This document shows, one piece after another, positions 52,401 through 64,000 of a stretch of DNA of 64,000 nucleotides (its first letter is position 1; every line of letters begins with the position of its first letter). Position numbers and translations under genes: made by a program. The DNA comes from Monarcha castaneiventris obscurior (Eukaryota > Chordata > Aves > Passeriformes > Monarchidae), in the NCBI GenBank assembly GCA_026261815.1, contig JAMPIT010000856.1:11872001-11936000 (forward strand), given 5' to 3'. The notes below the pieces were generated by a model. That model searched no databases and was not told the origin of the DNA. It worked only from the letters and a program-made list of their open reading frames with translations.

Positions 52401-54360
52401 AACCTTAGGGACTGTTTTCAAACAGCTCTTTTGCCAACAAGCATTGCTGTAAGGACAATTGGCATGAACTATCAGGAACTCTTGATTATGATGATGATGT
52501 GTTTCATTGTTGAGGACAAAGTACTCCTGATGATATGGGACCTTCCAAGACTGGTAGAAACATGAGAAATGGGTTCCCAATAGTTCTTTTTTGTCAGACC
52601 CAACTCAGCAAAGCAACATGGGATTCTTCCAGCTCTCCATACTCCAAAGGGAGAGTCTGAAGGAAAGGTCACTGAGCACAGAACCTGCTTTAATAACATT
52701 GACATGACTGAAAAACCCTGATATGACTACTAGGATATCTGTATTTGATCACAGCTTCTGACTGAGAAAATGCATTTGTTTCTTACGTTGTGTGTTTGAA
52801 AAGAACATAATGGAATTCCATTAAGAGTGGACATTCATGCCACTTGGCTTCTGAAAAATGCATCAGTATGAACAAAAATATCCCACATTTTAAACATAAT
52901 ATTTATATTTTTACTGAGGGAGTAATGGGGAGGAGTATCACTTGAGCTTGAGAATGTCAGTACAAGTGATATGTGTTGTGTAAGTCCCACCTAAGCTTTC
53001 CTTGTCTGGAATGTTAAATAAAGACTTTAATGAGTTCCTCTGCATAAGGATAAATTTAGCTCCAAGAGCAATGAAAAGCAGACTTGTTGATAGGTGTGGG
53101 AATGATTGCTGTGATTCCTGAGCTATGAAGGTGCTGTCATTTCTGCATTCTGCAAAGGATCTGTGCAGGGGAGGCAAAACAGAGAACTGATTCTGCAAAA
53201 TGAATTGTGGGTCTGTGGGTATGCCCAGAACTTCATATGGAGTTCTATTCTATTATGAATCATAACTTTGCTTCTTTTTGTTGTACATTACTGCTCTTTA
53301 ATTACACCTTCGGATATAATTTTGCGATTGCTTTGTGTGAAAAGTTCAAAACTGGATTAATAAATTAGTCTAGAAACTTCTTACTATTTAAATACAGCCT
53401 CAGCTATTTTCATAGCTTTATTAGAATAGTTCATGCTTCAACTTATGCCTTTCACTTTTGGTCATGGGGGTGTTCTCTGGGTCATTCTTTGAGTGGGTGA
53501 CTCATCCATTTCTGTGTGATGTGAAAACAACAAAATGACCCTTTAAAGGTGTGTGTTTTCCAAGGAAAGAGCAACACTGCACCTGCAGATGCCCATCTGC
53601 ACTTGCTGTACTAAATTCATGCATTCTGCCTGCTGGTACTGAGCTGGAGGAAATGCTGGCAAGTTTCTTCTCTCTACCTTCAGAGCCAACCAGACTTTGT
53701 AGCCTGCAGGCTGGGGGTGAAGAGGTGCCGAAACACTGAAGTGGAAGTGGAGGCATCCAATCCCTCCCCGGCTCTCTCCAGCAGTGAGCATGTGTGTTGC
53801 TGTCAGCATCTAATGATGGCCAGCGTGAGAGGGACAAGCATTGTTGCTCTTGCTCCACAGGCACCTATTTATTATCTGTCCCACTGAATTCCTGCCTCTG
53901 CTGGAGAAGAGATGTAGCTATCATCATTTTTGCTTGCCTTGCAGAAGGGAGGCTTTGATTTCACTCTCCACGTCTCACTGAGGTCTCTACATAAATCATC
54001 TCAAGTTGGCCAAAAACTTGGGAACAGCGTCGTGATCTACAGCTGTTATCTGTGCTTTCCTCATGTTTGTTGGGGATAAAGCCTGTTTGCATGAGGATAA
54101 TGGCAAATATACACGTGCTGCATAAACCTGTGTCGGTCGTTCCTTCACAGAACCCCCCCGGGCTGTGTTAACAACTAATGGCAAAGTTCTTTTTTTGACC
54201 AAACAATCCAGCCTAGCCCCCCGTGCATGCGAGCTGCGGTGCAGAGCAGCACACGGAGCTCGGCGCAAGTATGTTCTGTATGTGGCTGCTATGGTGATTA
54301 AAATACATAAATAAAATAGATAAATATGGACCATATTAGAAAGCCATTACTGGCGCTGTC
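43451..54360. other. Noncoding DNA (probable C7orf50 intron)
   Basis: No gene recognised. It contains T18 at 45466-45483, an (AT)n stretch near 45573-45582 and an A run at about 49321-49335. 53.95-54.36 kb, just left of the CpG island, is low in simple repeats and could be conserved regulatory DNA; that is an impression, not a test. Short open frames here have no recognisable content. Confidence 0.5.
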
Positions 54361-55340
54361 TCAGGTCGCAGGCAGCTCCAGCGTGCGGTGTCAGCCCCGG
54401 CTCCCTCGCTCCGAGCGGCATCTCCTGGGGAGGCCGGACTTGTGCAATGGCCCCGTCCCACCTTGTCAGCCCGCAAATTCAGCACAAAACGGGTAAACAA
54501 AGGGCTTTTGTGCACGGTTTATAGTTCAGCGAGGATTAGTGGCCTGACACGGCTCTCGGACGGGACAAGCTTAGCGTTGAGTGGCCCGAGGTTACCGCGG
54601 GGCAGCGCAGGCTGCGGCAGGAAGGGCTCCCGGCTTTTGGATGCGGGACAGAGAATTGTCCAAAGCAGGTTCTGCTTACCTGGCTCGGCGTGTCCCTCAC
54701 GTGTTCCCGGCGTCCCGGGTGCCTCAGGATGCGGATGGTCTCAGGCACTTGCTCGCATTCCTCCCCGCAGCTCCAGAGGTCCGCTCCTCCGGCTTGGACA
54801 TCCTACCCTGTTCCTGGGCTCCGGCTGCATGGGATTCCTGCTTTTCTTCCCCCTCTCACCTTTTAGCATTCTCCCACCGTAAAATCCATCCCTTTTCCTG
54901 AAGTGCAGAACGATGCACTTGTCCAATGAAGTTGTTTTGTTGTTTTTTTTTTTTTTTTCCAGGCGGGATTCAAATTCCGAACAAGCCTTTCATTTCCTTC
55001 GCGCCGGGGGGAGAGCAAAGGCAGGGAGGGAGGCGAAGGAAAGCGCTCGCTTCCTTTAAATCCCCACCAGCGTCTTCCCAGCGCTGGAAGAGAAGTAGCT
55101 TGTCATGGTGATCTTCGGAGTTTAACTTTGGAGGGGGAGGGAGAAAGTGGAAAGCAAACTGAATGCTGTAGTGGAGATTTCTCTCTTCCCCCACTGGGCC
55201 CCTTGCCGACTGTTTTTATTGATTTCAATCACTGGAGGCTCGCTGGCTCTCAGAAGAAACACTGTGTAATGTGTTCTTTCCTGGCTTTCATTAAAGAAAC
55301 TCAATGCAGTGCGGTCACGCTGCCGAGCTCGCCTGGCAAC
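54361..55340. promoter_or_regulatory. Orphan CpG-rich island
   Basis: About 36 CpG dinucleotides fall in 54361-54840 by hand count, with a second, weaker cluster at 54960-55330 separated by an AT-rich gap with a T run at about 54941-54958. The surrounding tens of kb are CpG-poor. No coding exon of a known protein is recognised inside. It could be an alternative C7orf50 promoter (the next plus-strand coding exon is about 6.2 kb downstream), a lncRNA promoter, or a CpG-rich enhancer. Open frames of up to 164 codons are explained by composition. Confidence 0.6.
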
Positions 55341-57966
55341 CTGCCTACACCCTGTGGTACCTCTTTCATTGGAGGAGATGGAGCTCGTGGTTTGGGGTTG
55401 GTTTATTTATTTTTTTTTTCTAATTCTCCAGCAAGGATTTCAAAACAGCCTCTGCTCTGCTTCTAGCTCCTCTCGCAGCCCAAAGCCTTTTTAAGCCTCG
55501 GAAGGAATTGTCAGCACCACTGAAGGGGGCGACTTTGGTGGCAATGAAAGACTGCGACAGTCTCGTGCTCCTTCTATTAAAATTCCTCTGCGTTTCTGGG
55601 GAGGGTTAAAAGGGTTGTGTGTAAGCCACAGGGATGTGGATACAAATGATTTCCAAGCTGGTTCCTTTCTTTTTTTTTTTTTTTTTTTAATTCCATGTTC
55701 TCCTGATTGGTTAACGTGGTTTAATTAAGAGTAGGGGAGTAAGCGAAATCCTTCAACAAATATGTGCAAATTCCTGGCCGTACTGTAGTTGCAAATGAAG
55801 CAAAACTGCATTCCCCGAGCCTGCAGTTGTGGTGGTGTCTCAATTATTTCTGTTGTACTCGGGGCTGTGATACTGGTGGAGAAAAATGAGAAATACAACA
55901 CGATCCTAATTTATGCCTTAGAACTTAATCTGCCACAGCACATGAGTATGTACTTTATAGGAGTAACAGTCTATAAAGTGGAATTCAACAAGCTGCATTC
56001 TTTAAGTTGTGTATTCTGTGAGCCTGTAAATGCATTCATGTAATTTAGTAAATTGTTCAATTTCTTCTTATTCAGCAGTTGCTAATGATAACACTTTTAT
56101 GTGCTCTTCACAATTGGCTGTAAATCTGAGACATGCAAAGATCACACAGTTGTAAATTAAACCAGGTTTCAAGCTCATCAAGGTGCATCTATTCTGAATT
56201 ACAGCTGCAAATTTAGGGTGCTACTTGATCACTTGTGTTCCTGAGATACAATAGCTGTATACACAAAGAGGCTTTAAAAAAAACCCCAAAAACCAGCAAC
56301 ATTTACATGACCACAAAAGGAATCCTTTCCTGGAGCAGAAAGATAAAAATGCTGTTCTTACTTAAATCTGGTTTCCTGCAGAACTTGTTTGAGGCTTCTC
56401 TGCCTAGGTTGAATCTACAGAAAGCTTTCCAAATCAACTTCATATAAATTATTGCCAGTGTTTTTCTTGTGAGGAGTTGAAATTCTAAAAACACCTAGCT
56501 TTTATGAAAAATTTTATATTTTTCTTTGAGCAGTATATAACTTCTAGAAGGTCTTCCTCAGTAAGCACCACAGACATTATTTAAGGAGTACTTCTGCATG
56601 TTGCTCTTCATTTAAAATTTGCTTTCTGCATGGTAATGAAATTTCATATGCCCTCTCTGGTCGTACTTCTTTTCATAGGATGCTAAATGATAGAAAATAA
56701 TTATTTAAATTCCTTATGGCCATGAACTGTTTTATGCAAATTCTCTAGCTGTAGTTGTAGCACAGCTCTTTGGCCAGCCTTGGATAGTAAATCATTTGTC
56801 AATCTTTCTTTTACAAACCTCATGTCTAAGGGCCTGCCAGCCTTTCTTCTCTGTGGGTTTTGAACTGTGTTTATAGATTCCGCTTTTTGTTTTTTGGCTG
56901 GCAGATGGCCAGTTATTTATCTGGGTTCCTATGTATTGTGTGAGGCAGAAACAGGACGTTTTGCATGCTGATATCGTTCACGGGGCACTTGGGGGGCAAA
57001 AGGCTACTCCTAAGCAGAAGCCATTACGTGATGTGTCAGTAGCTCTTGGTCACTGAACAAAGCCCCTTTTGACATTTTTCCATGTAAAAAGTTATGAAAT
57101 AACACGAGCTTCATGAACAAACAAGGCCATACAATGCTCCTACTATGAAATAAGCCATATAATCCATTTCCCCTCCATTTTGAACTCTCTGGAGTTCAAA
57201 AATTTGACGCTCTTTTTATGTTTGTCACTGTTATTTATTCCTTTGAGTTTCTGCTGTTTCTTGCCTTGCTGTTGTACAGACTTGTGGTGCTGCACTGGGA
57301 GAAAAGGATAAAAGTCTATTGGTTTTGGAGGAGCTGGATTCACTGGTTCTAATAAATAGTGAATTTGGTGTTGTGGCTGGGTCTGTGGTTCCTTCTATAG
57401 TTTGGCAGCAAAGCCAAAACCCTGATCAGGCAGGAAGTTCAGACCTACAGAGACGAATCCCAAAGGCAGAATTTAATAGATGAGTATTCTGTTCACTGTG
57501 GCAATTCCTCAGAGTTTCTGACTCCATCAACATTATTCTGTGCTGGCAGTGAACAACCAGGGATGCAAATGTGGAAGTTTGAAGCAGTGAGGAGGAGGAA
57601 CTGAAGTCTTTAAGAGATGTCCTCAGTTCTACTTAAGTGTGAGGCTATCAAGGACTGGAAGCAAATTTTAAAATGCACTTAGTGCTCTATGGAAGCACAA
57701 CACAATTAGTGTGCTGTTATTAGTGCTGATATTCCCATCCTGCTGCTGCTTGCTCAGCTATTGCAGTTCACAGTCCCCTGGCAATACAAGCTTTCATGCA
57801 GATACAAAAACTACCTTTAAAAACTACACCTGTTTGGTTCTGCCGCTCTTGTTGCAGCAAAAAAAAAAGGGTCAGGTATCTTCAAGAGAACCTGTACATC
57901 TTTTTGCTGGTTTCTCTTGCAGTTCTAGTTATTTTTCTCTGTTCTGTATTGCTTAGCAGGGCTGCT

Positions 57967-58061
57967 TTATATTAATTAATTTCATATATTTATTAATATT
58001 AATATTATATATTACAATAATATATTATTATATAATATTAAATTAATATTATATATTAAAT
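57967..58061. repeat. AT-only low-complexity block
   Basis: About 95 bases are almost purely A and T, with repeated TAATATTA and TATATTA motifs that can fold back on themselves. Such blocks vary in length between individuals and are prone to assembly error. Confidence 0.85.
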
Positions 58062-58380
58062 GCTTCCCTTCTGTGTGACCTGGCTCCCCATTTATGATTG
58101 TAAGCTCACTTCTGAAGATCATTTGTAAAATGTTTCAAATTTGTGCAATATTTCCAGGTTACAAAGAATGGTGGAAAACTTTAACTGGTATCTGAAACTG
58201 CCACAGCTGAAGCCTCCAGCTATTTTGAGTCAGATATCTCGGACTGTTTAGAGCATATTGCTATATTTACACACAGTTCACAAAGCTGGAGACTGGCACT
58301 GGTGAAAGGCACTGTATTGGCACTCACAGCACTTTGCCTGTGGATGGACATGGTGTGATACAAACGTTGGGAATTTGCTC

Positions 58381-58402
58381 GATGTGAGCCTGAGCTCACA
58401 TC
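58381..58402. repeat. Inverted repeat, 9-bp arms
   Basis: GATGTGAGC (58381-58389) pairs with GCTCACATC (58394-58402) across the loop CTGA. Function unknown. Confidence 0.8.
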
Positions 58403-61400
58403 CCCGTGCCCAAAGCTGACGTGGGCTTTTATGAGCCTAAGTGTGAAAGATTTGGGGGTCTGGCTTTAGCTCAAAAAATGGCATCCAGTGGCAATATCCC
58501 CTTTAGCACCTTTTCAGGCCTTCTGGAAAGTTTCCAAGTGGAAGACTCCCACCTCCTTAATCACCAGAAAACACTGCCTCTCCTCTGAATGTCATTCATT
58601 CAAGTGTGCTGACCTGGCCTGACCTTGTTTAGATTGAGATCTAATGAGCCCACAACCCAAGGTGGTGTGGTAGCTCTCAGCAGGCTTTGCAAATAAGCAA
58701 GTGTTGTGTTTTTTTCTGTGTGCATGTGGTTTAAATTTATCATGTCAATAAACAAGTGTCTCACATGCTCAAATAGGGACTTTACAATGTCGTAGTTAAG
58801 GCTAAATTGTAGTGCTACAAATTGTGATGTCACTTTATAAATATAGGAGGAGACAACCTGGAATATTTATGGCCTCAAAACAATGAAGTCCTGTTGGTTG
58901 GGGTTTTTTTTTTTAGTTTAAATAATGATATAACACTAAAACTCTTAATCCAAATGGGTCACAAACATCTTCCAGAAGAACAGTCACACTAATGGTTCGG
59001 GGAAAACAAAATTAAAAACTAAGGCTGTTGATTTAAGGAAAGGAGAGGTGCATCAATAGATTAATAAATAATAAATACAGCTAGGATTTAAACTCCAGTG
59101 GAAGGCTTGGTTTTGTTTTCTTTCAAGTCCCAGGTTTGGGGTGAAGGGGGTTTTTTAATATAAATTGTGATAAAATCACCCTCAGCTTCAGTGGGTACTA
59201 TACCACCAAAAGTAGGTATTTTCTGAAACACATCAAACCTGAGGTTTTCAAATTAAAAGCCAGTCTAGGACAGACTGTGGCCCATCCTATGAAATTAACC
59301 AAGTTGACATGGATGGATAAAGGTGTGTTTGGAACCAGAGGAGTTGTTTGAGCTGTGTAAGGACTCTGTCAGTGCCTGTGCTGGGAGCCCAAGGCAGAAG
59401 CCTGACGTATCCCATTTTCCCTGGATGATGCTGTGGGCCAGCAGAAGGTGCCTCCAGCTGTAAATCCCGAATCTTTCCTGCCAGGACAGCCCTGCAGGAG
59501 AACAATACCCTTGTGTCAGTCCATCCATGCTGGAAACAAACGTTGTTAGGGCTCGGTATTTACGTTGGGACCTACAGGGAGGGAGCAACTTGTTTTGTTT
59601 TTAATGGAGCGGTCAGGGAGAAGGATAAAAAGCTTTTTGATAATGCGAGGAATGTGGGGGGAAGGGGAGTTACTGAGATATGCATTTACTGTAAGTATGA
59701 AGAAGCAGAGGCCTCTTTATCAGACTGGCTCTAATGATGTGCCACAGTCACTTTATTTGAAAGCTTCATGGCTCACAGAAAAGTAAACAAATTCATTACA
59801 TTATTTTTAAAAGAAGATTAACTGTAGTGTGTCGTCTGTTGGACAGCTGCTGTAGTAATCTTTTACAAACACTTTATAAATGACCACCCTCAGTGTTTTC
59901 CAGGGCTTTGTGTGGCTGGATTGTTATTTTAGTAAGTACCAGGGTGGCTTTTCAAATGAAAACGTTGTTTCCTGTGTAACAATTCAATTCTACCTTCACC
60001 CTAAATATTATTTTGTTCTCAGTGTGAACTGTAGAATGTCTTCCATACAAATGCAACATATGTTGCTTTTTTTGCATGTGTTTGCAATGAATGCTGGCTT
60101 TTCCCTAAAAGTAGCTAAAAAGTATTTTAAACAAGAAAAAGCAACTCCACTTTAGTGTCCTGCTTCCATTTGTTCTGATTTCTGCTTTCTTAACCTTTCT
60201 TTGGTCTGTGAAAGCACTGAGTTGAAAAGAGGAGTCAGAGTAAGCTCAGATTAGGTGAATTGACACTGAACAAATGTTTAGAGCCCAGCAGGTGTCTTTG
60301 GAGAATAAGATTCTGTTCAGGTATTGTCTTCTTTAACATTCTTTGGTTGAATGTCAGCAAGAATAACCTTACTTAGCTCTGTGTCCAGATTTGAGTTTGG
60401 AAGCACTTGGCTGACACAAATGAATGTAACACGAAGAACTTGTGAACTCACACAGTGGTTTTAACCAATCTTGCCTTAAAGCAGTTGATCTTGTGCATTC
60501 AGGTTTCAGTTACAGGTTCCTTGAACAGGTGAGGGAGCAGCAGAGAGAGGAGGAAGAGTATTTTTTTCTCACCCATCCATGGATGTCCCAGGCTCTAGCA
60601 AAGGACCTTACCTGGCGAGTCCCTCCCTCAGCATCTAGGAATGCCTGGAGTGAATCTCATCTTGCTATGGAGCAGCATTTTACTTCTACACAACATAATC
60701 TCACACTGGATATTCCAGGATAAACTCAAGTGTTTATAGTCAGATAAACTATTTTAAGCTCTTCATCTCTACGTGAAATATTTATTTGCATTTGGGATAT
60801 ACTGATGCATATATTTATGGTAATATGGTTTTAGATGTGAATAATTAACTGTTCTGTCTGCAACCCTAAAGAAATGTCAGCCTTTGTGAGATATGTATCT
60901 GTATGTGTTTACTGAAGATTGTGCATATGTTTCCTCAAGATTTCTAAAGGGTCTCCAAGAGGTCTTGGATGAAGGTGGGAGTTGTCACATCTTTGCCCAT
61001 GCTATAATCGAGATGAAGCCTCTGCATGGCAGACAGAGGTTTTCTCAGTGCAGGGAAATGTGTGGTTACACAACAAACACAAACTGGGGATCTTAAGAAA
61101 ACCCTACTGCTCCCACTGGAATGTGTGTGTGCTGAATAAACATCCAAACCCTCCATCCTCTGGGAAACAGCCTCTGCTGTTCACACACCCTCCTCAGGTC
61201 TGAGTGTGGGAGAACAAACAGCACAAGAAATGTTAGAAATTGTGTTTAATACATAGCTGGAAGGTGCTTGGGTTCCAATAGTGCTCAGAGCAGTATCACC
61301 ATCTATAGAGGGCAGTTTGACAGATCTCTGTGAGTGCAGCATTTGCAGTTCTGGGAATTGGGCAGAGCAGAGAGGTGATGGAAGTCCAATGAACAGTAAA

Positions 61401-61521
61401 AATATGAAACATGAACCTTCTTGTTTTAAATATTACCTGTGCCCTTTAATTACATTTATGCATATTTTGTTCACTTTCCTATAGAAAGATAAACACTTCA
61501 TTTAAATGTTAATTATTTCAG

Positions 61522-61721
61522 GCTACAAAAGAAGAGGAAGAGCTTATTGCAGAGGAAGAGGAAGAACTTACTCCAGAGGAAAAGAGAAAACTGGAAAGAA
61601 AATTAAAAAAAGAGCGCAAGAAGAAGGAGAAACAGCTGATGAGGGAAGCTGGAATCCCCATTAAAAAGGTGGAGCCCAAAAAGCCATCGGGATCTGAGAG
61701 GGCCCTGGCCTATTTAACCAG
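61522..61721 (+). CDS. C7orf50: Internal coding exon of C7orf50 (partial gene)
   Basis: A 200-nt exon with acceptor ATTTCAG at its left and donor AG|GTAAGA at its right. It opens in phase 0 and ends two bases into a codon. It encodes an acidic stretch (ATKEEEELIAEEEEELTPEE), then a strongly basic helix-like part (KRKLERKLKKERKKKEKQ), then LMREAGIP and SERALAYLTR. The order LTPEE, ERKLKKERKK, REAG and AL-YL-R matches remembered vertebrate C7orf50. There, the next exon continues into the WKF domain (older name DUF2373). The protein is nuclear/nucleolar and RNA-associated; yeast Rbp95 has been proposed as a counterpart (from memory). The start codon and WKF-domain exons are not in view. GPR146 lies upstream on the opposite strand, as in human. 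Confidence 0.88.
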
Positions 61722-64000
61722 GTAAGAGCAGTAAAACCACTGCAGGTGCTGCCTACAGAAGTAAGCTGTAAACCAGTAACCCAGAACAAGCTGTACCAAG
61801 CAATAACACATTAAAGGAAATTGCTGCAGTTAAGTGCTAAGTTAATGTTTCATCTCAGCTGACACCCTGGAGGACAGTTGATCACCCCATTGTATTTCTA
61901 TTACAGCAACAACAGAGAGAAGTTAAGGATGGTGCAAACATTTTGTAGAAAGGCAGCTCCTGTCCTGAAGATCTCCTGGTTGTTATATAAATATCATGGG
62001 CTTAGCTGCACTTGCAGAGATGAAAGGCACAATGCAAAAAAAAGATTGCATTGAGAAAATGAGTTTTGTTTCTTGTGTGCTGTTCTAGGCAAAAGACTTT
62101 CAGTTGTTCTCTTTATATAAGCAAATTCCATGGAGTGGTTAAGCATTATGGAGTCTGAATTTAACCACCTGCAGAATGTTTTGATATGTGTAGATTTAAG
62201 ATGGGATTTTGCCACTATTTTTAAGTTAATAAGTGTACAATGCCTGATTTTTGCATACCAAAGTGTACAGCAAGGATAGTGGCTAATTTCAGATTGGAAG
62301 CAATTACTTCATCCAGTTAGCACACTTATTAGAAGGCTTAAAATTCCAGCATAAAGCAGAGCCTGTGGGTAAACTGAAGAGCTGCAGCAAAGTGCTCAGG
62401 GTACCCCACAGACAGTAAGAGGCCGTGTAGAAACAGGAAGATAATGTTTATTTTTTTCCAAACTGCAAAATACACCCTGGCTGTAAGACCTCCAGGAGAC
62501 TGGCATGTTACAAATAGAGGGTTACCACGTGGAATAATTCCAGGGTTGCATCCCTGCCTGTGCTCAAAACTGAAGCATCCAGACTGTCTGAATTGTTACT
62601 TACCACTCGCAGTGGGAAGGGAGGAAATTAATTGCATTCCAGGCAGAGGGACATGTGCATTTTTGTTACATAACCCTCAGCATGCAGCGATAGCAAAACG
62701 ACAATAATATTTTTGATCTGGAAAACAGCTGGAGTAGTTCACTGCTGTTTTGAACTGCAAATGGATTGACAGTTAGCTTTGAACCATCTGCTCAGCCTAT
62801 TCTGTGTGCTCTGGTAAGTGGTGGATCTCCAGATAATGGATTTCAGGTTTGGAAAGCAAAGGAACAAGCTGTGGGGTTTTGCTTGTTATTCCCCTTCTAC
62901 CTGTATATATTTCTGTCTTGTTACATGGGAGAATGTGATATTATATTCAAACTAATATTTGAACTAATTTGATTCTAGAATTTCACTTAACCTGTACCAA
63001 ATTACCTCGAAATACAAAACCCAGCTCTGTCATTTGGTCTTGCAGTACAGAGTCTATGGGCTGTGTGTGCAGCAATAGGTTTTGAGGGATTATTTCAGCA
63101 ACAGACAATTTGAATTTTGTAGACTTAGCTGAGGTAGTCATAAGATGTTGAACTGCCAAGCAAACAGGACCATTCTAGCCCCAGCTGTGCCAGGACCATC
63201 TTGCACCACTGTAAGTTATAGAAAAACAGCTTAGTCCTCTGACACCTCAGACCTTTTTCCAATCCAGTAAGACTGCAAAAGAAATAACTGGATTTAAAGG
63301 ACTCTGAGAAGTAATATACTAGCTGGGGAAGGGAAACAAAAATCCAGGTTCTGGAAACCCATTGCAAGCTCTCCAGCATGTTCAATGGGTGAAGGATTTC
63401 AGTCTATGTGCTTTTGCAGGGCTACACACATGAATAATCTGTGGGAGGATAAGTAATTCTTACAGATGCAAGAGATTAATATAATTGGAAGTAAACAAAA
63501 GAGTGCTGGGGATTTGTGTTTTGCTCCACCTCCAATAAAAGCCTTTCATTTTATTTTCTATTACATGACCTAAGTGTTGGTAAGTGAAGTGGCACCTGAA
63601 CTCCTTGATGACATGGGAACCTCCTGTAGGACAGGTGGAACTCGATTATGATAACTGGAACTGTCATTTTCATTAATTGAGGGGCTGTTTGCAGTAGGAG
63701 AGCCCAGCTGAACGAGGCACGAGGTGACTTTCACAGAGCTGTCCTCATGCTGGCAGTCGAGGGGAGCTCATGAAGAGAGCACTGATGGGAGGGAATGAGG
63801 CACACAGTGTGCAGGGCAGGGCTGCTCCCTGCACCCTGCTCCTCCTGGTGCTTTCAGAGCACCCTGCAGCCCTGCAGCCTCATTCCAAGGGCTGCACTGA
63901 GGCACTGCCAGAGTGTGCCCCCTCTGCTGCAGCCCCCACTGCTGGCACAGCCTGCCACAAGCTCAGCAGGCCCTCCAGTTTCCCAGTTTTGGTATTTGAG
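61722..64000. other. C7orf50: C7orf50 intron, downstream part
   Basis: It begins with the donor GTAAGA. No exon with the expected WKF-domain residues appears before the window ends, so the intron runs past 64000. The final 200-300 bases turn GC-rich with many CTGC and CAGCC motifs but few CpGs. No transposon is recognised. Confidence 0.6.

Larger units (their letters stand above)
55341..61521. other. Noncoding DNA upstream of the C7orf50 exon
   Basis: No gene recognised. It contains T19 at 55670-55688, the AT-rich block at 57967-58061 and a short inverted repeat at 58381-58402. The last bases, ATTATTTCAG, form the acceptor of the C7orf50 exon, with only a weak pyrimidine tract. Confidence 0.55.

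Noticed and set aside
54388..54882. Plus-strand frame of 164 codons in the second CpG island
   Set aside because: Same composition effect; no known motif, and no basic N-terminal segment as expected for C7orf50.
61522..61721. Simple acidic/basic low-complexity repeat
   Set aside because: Clean splice sites on both sides and ordered matches to C7orf50 make a real exon far more likely.
1..64000. MIR339 (in a C7orf50 intron in human), GPER1, ZFAND2A, CRISPR arrays, operons
   Set aside because: I looked for the miR-339 mature sequence and for GPER1 or ZFAND2A coding segments and found none. The window is vertebrate, so prokaryotic features do not apply.

Overview
The window is vertebrate nuclear DNA, almost certainly from a bird and probably a songbird (passerine). 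The evidence is one intact single-exon GPCR gene that reads as GPR146, one splice-bounded exon that reads as C7orf50, very low gene density, a CR1 LINE 3' end, LTR fragments of types common in bird genomes, and a SINE with a tRNA-Ile-like head joined to a CR1-like tail. That head-tail structure is the one described for TguSINE1 of zebra finch. There are no bacterial, phage or plasmid features. Nearly all of the many short open frames are chance.

Layout. 1-8.6 kb is AT-rich noncoding DNA with one LTR fragment (about 3.47-3.69 kb). 8.6-13.4 kb is the GPR146 locus on the minus strand: probable 3' UTR, a coding exon at 9494-10498, a splice acceptor 44 bp upstream of the ATG, a roughly 2.6 kb intron holding a perfect 37-bp tandem duplication, and a dense CpG island (about 12.78-13.56 kb) that should hold the promoter and noncoding first exon. 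13.6-54 kb is noncoding. It holds the SINE (14.23 kb), an internally deleted LTR (21.3 kb), a 21/42-bp degenerate minisatellite (21.84 kb), a pair of diverged 96-bp segments (23.9 and 25.06 kb), several near-perfect inverted repeats, a CR1 3' fragment (36.1 kb) and a cleanly bounded solo LTR (43.03-43.45 kb). 54.36-55.34 kb is a second CpG-rich island with no recognised gene. 61522-61721 is a plus-strand internal coding exon of C7orf50. The rest is intron.

Gene relationships. In human (7p22.3, from memory) GPR146 lies antisense inside a long C7orf50 intron. The plus-strand C7orf50 exon and minus-strand GPR146 here fit the same nested arrangement. Most of the window would then be one long C7orf50 intron, with its 5' exons to the left or starting at the 54-kb island, and later exons to the right.

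I found no undescribed biological system. The best items for a second look are the orphan 54-kb CpG island, the atypical class A motifs of GPR146, the CpG-dense patch inside its coding sequence, the 37-bp perfect duplication, and the palindrome built from two facing GGATTA homeodomain-type sites at 32.6 kb.
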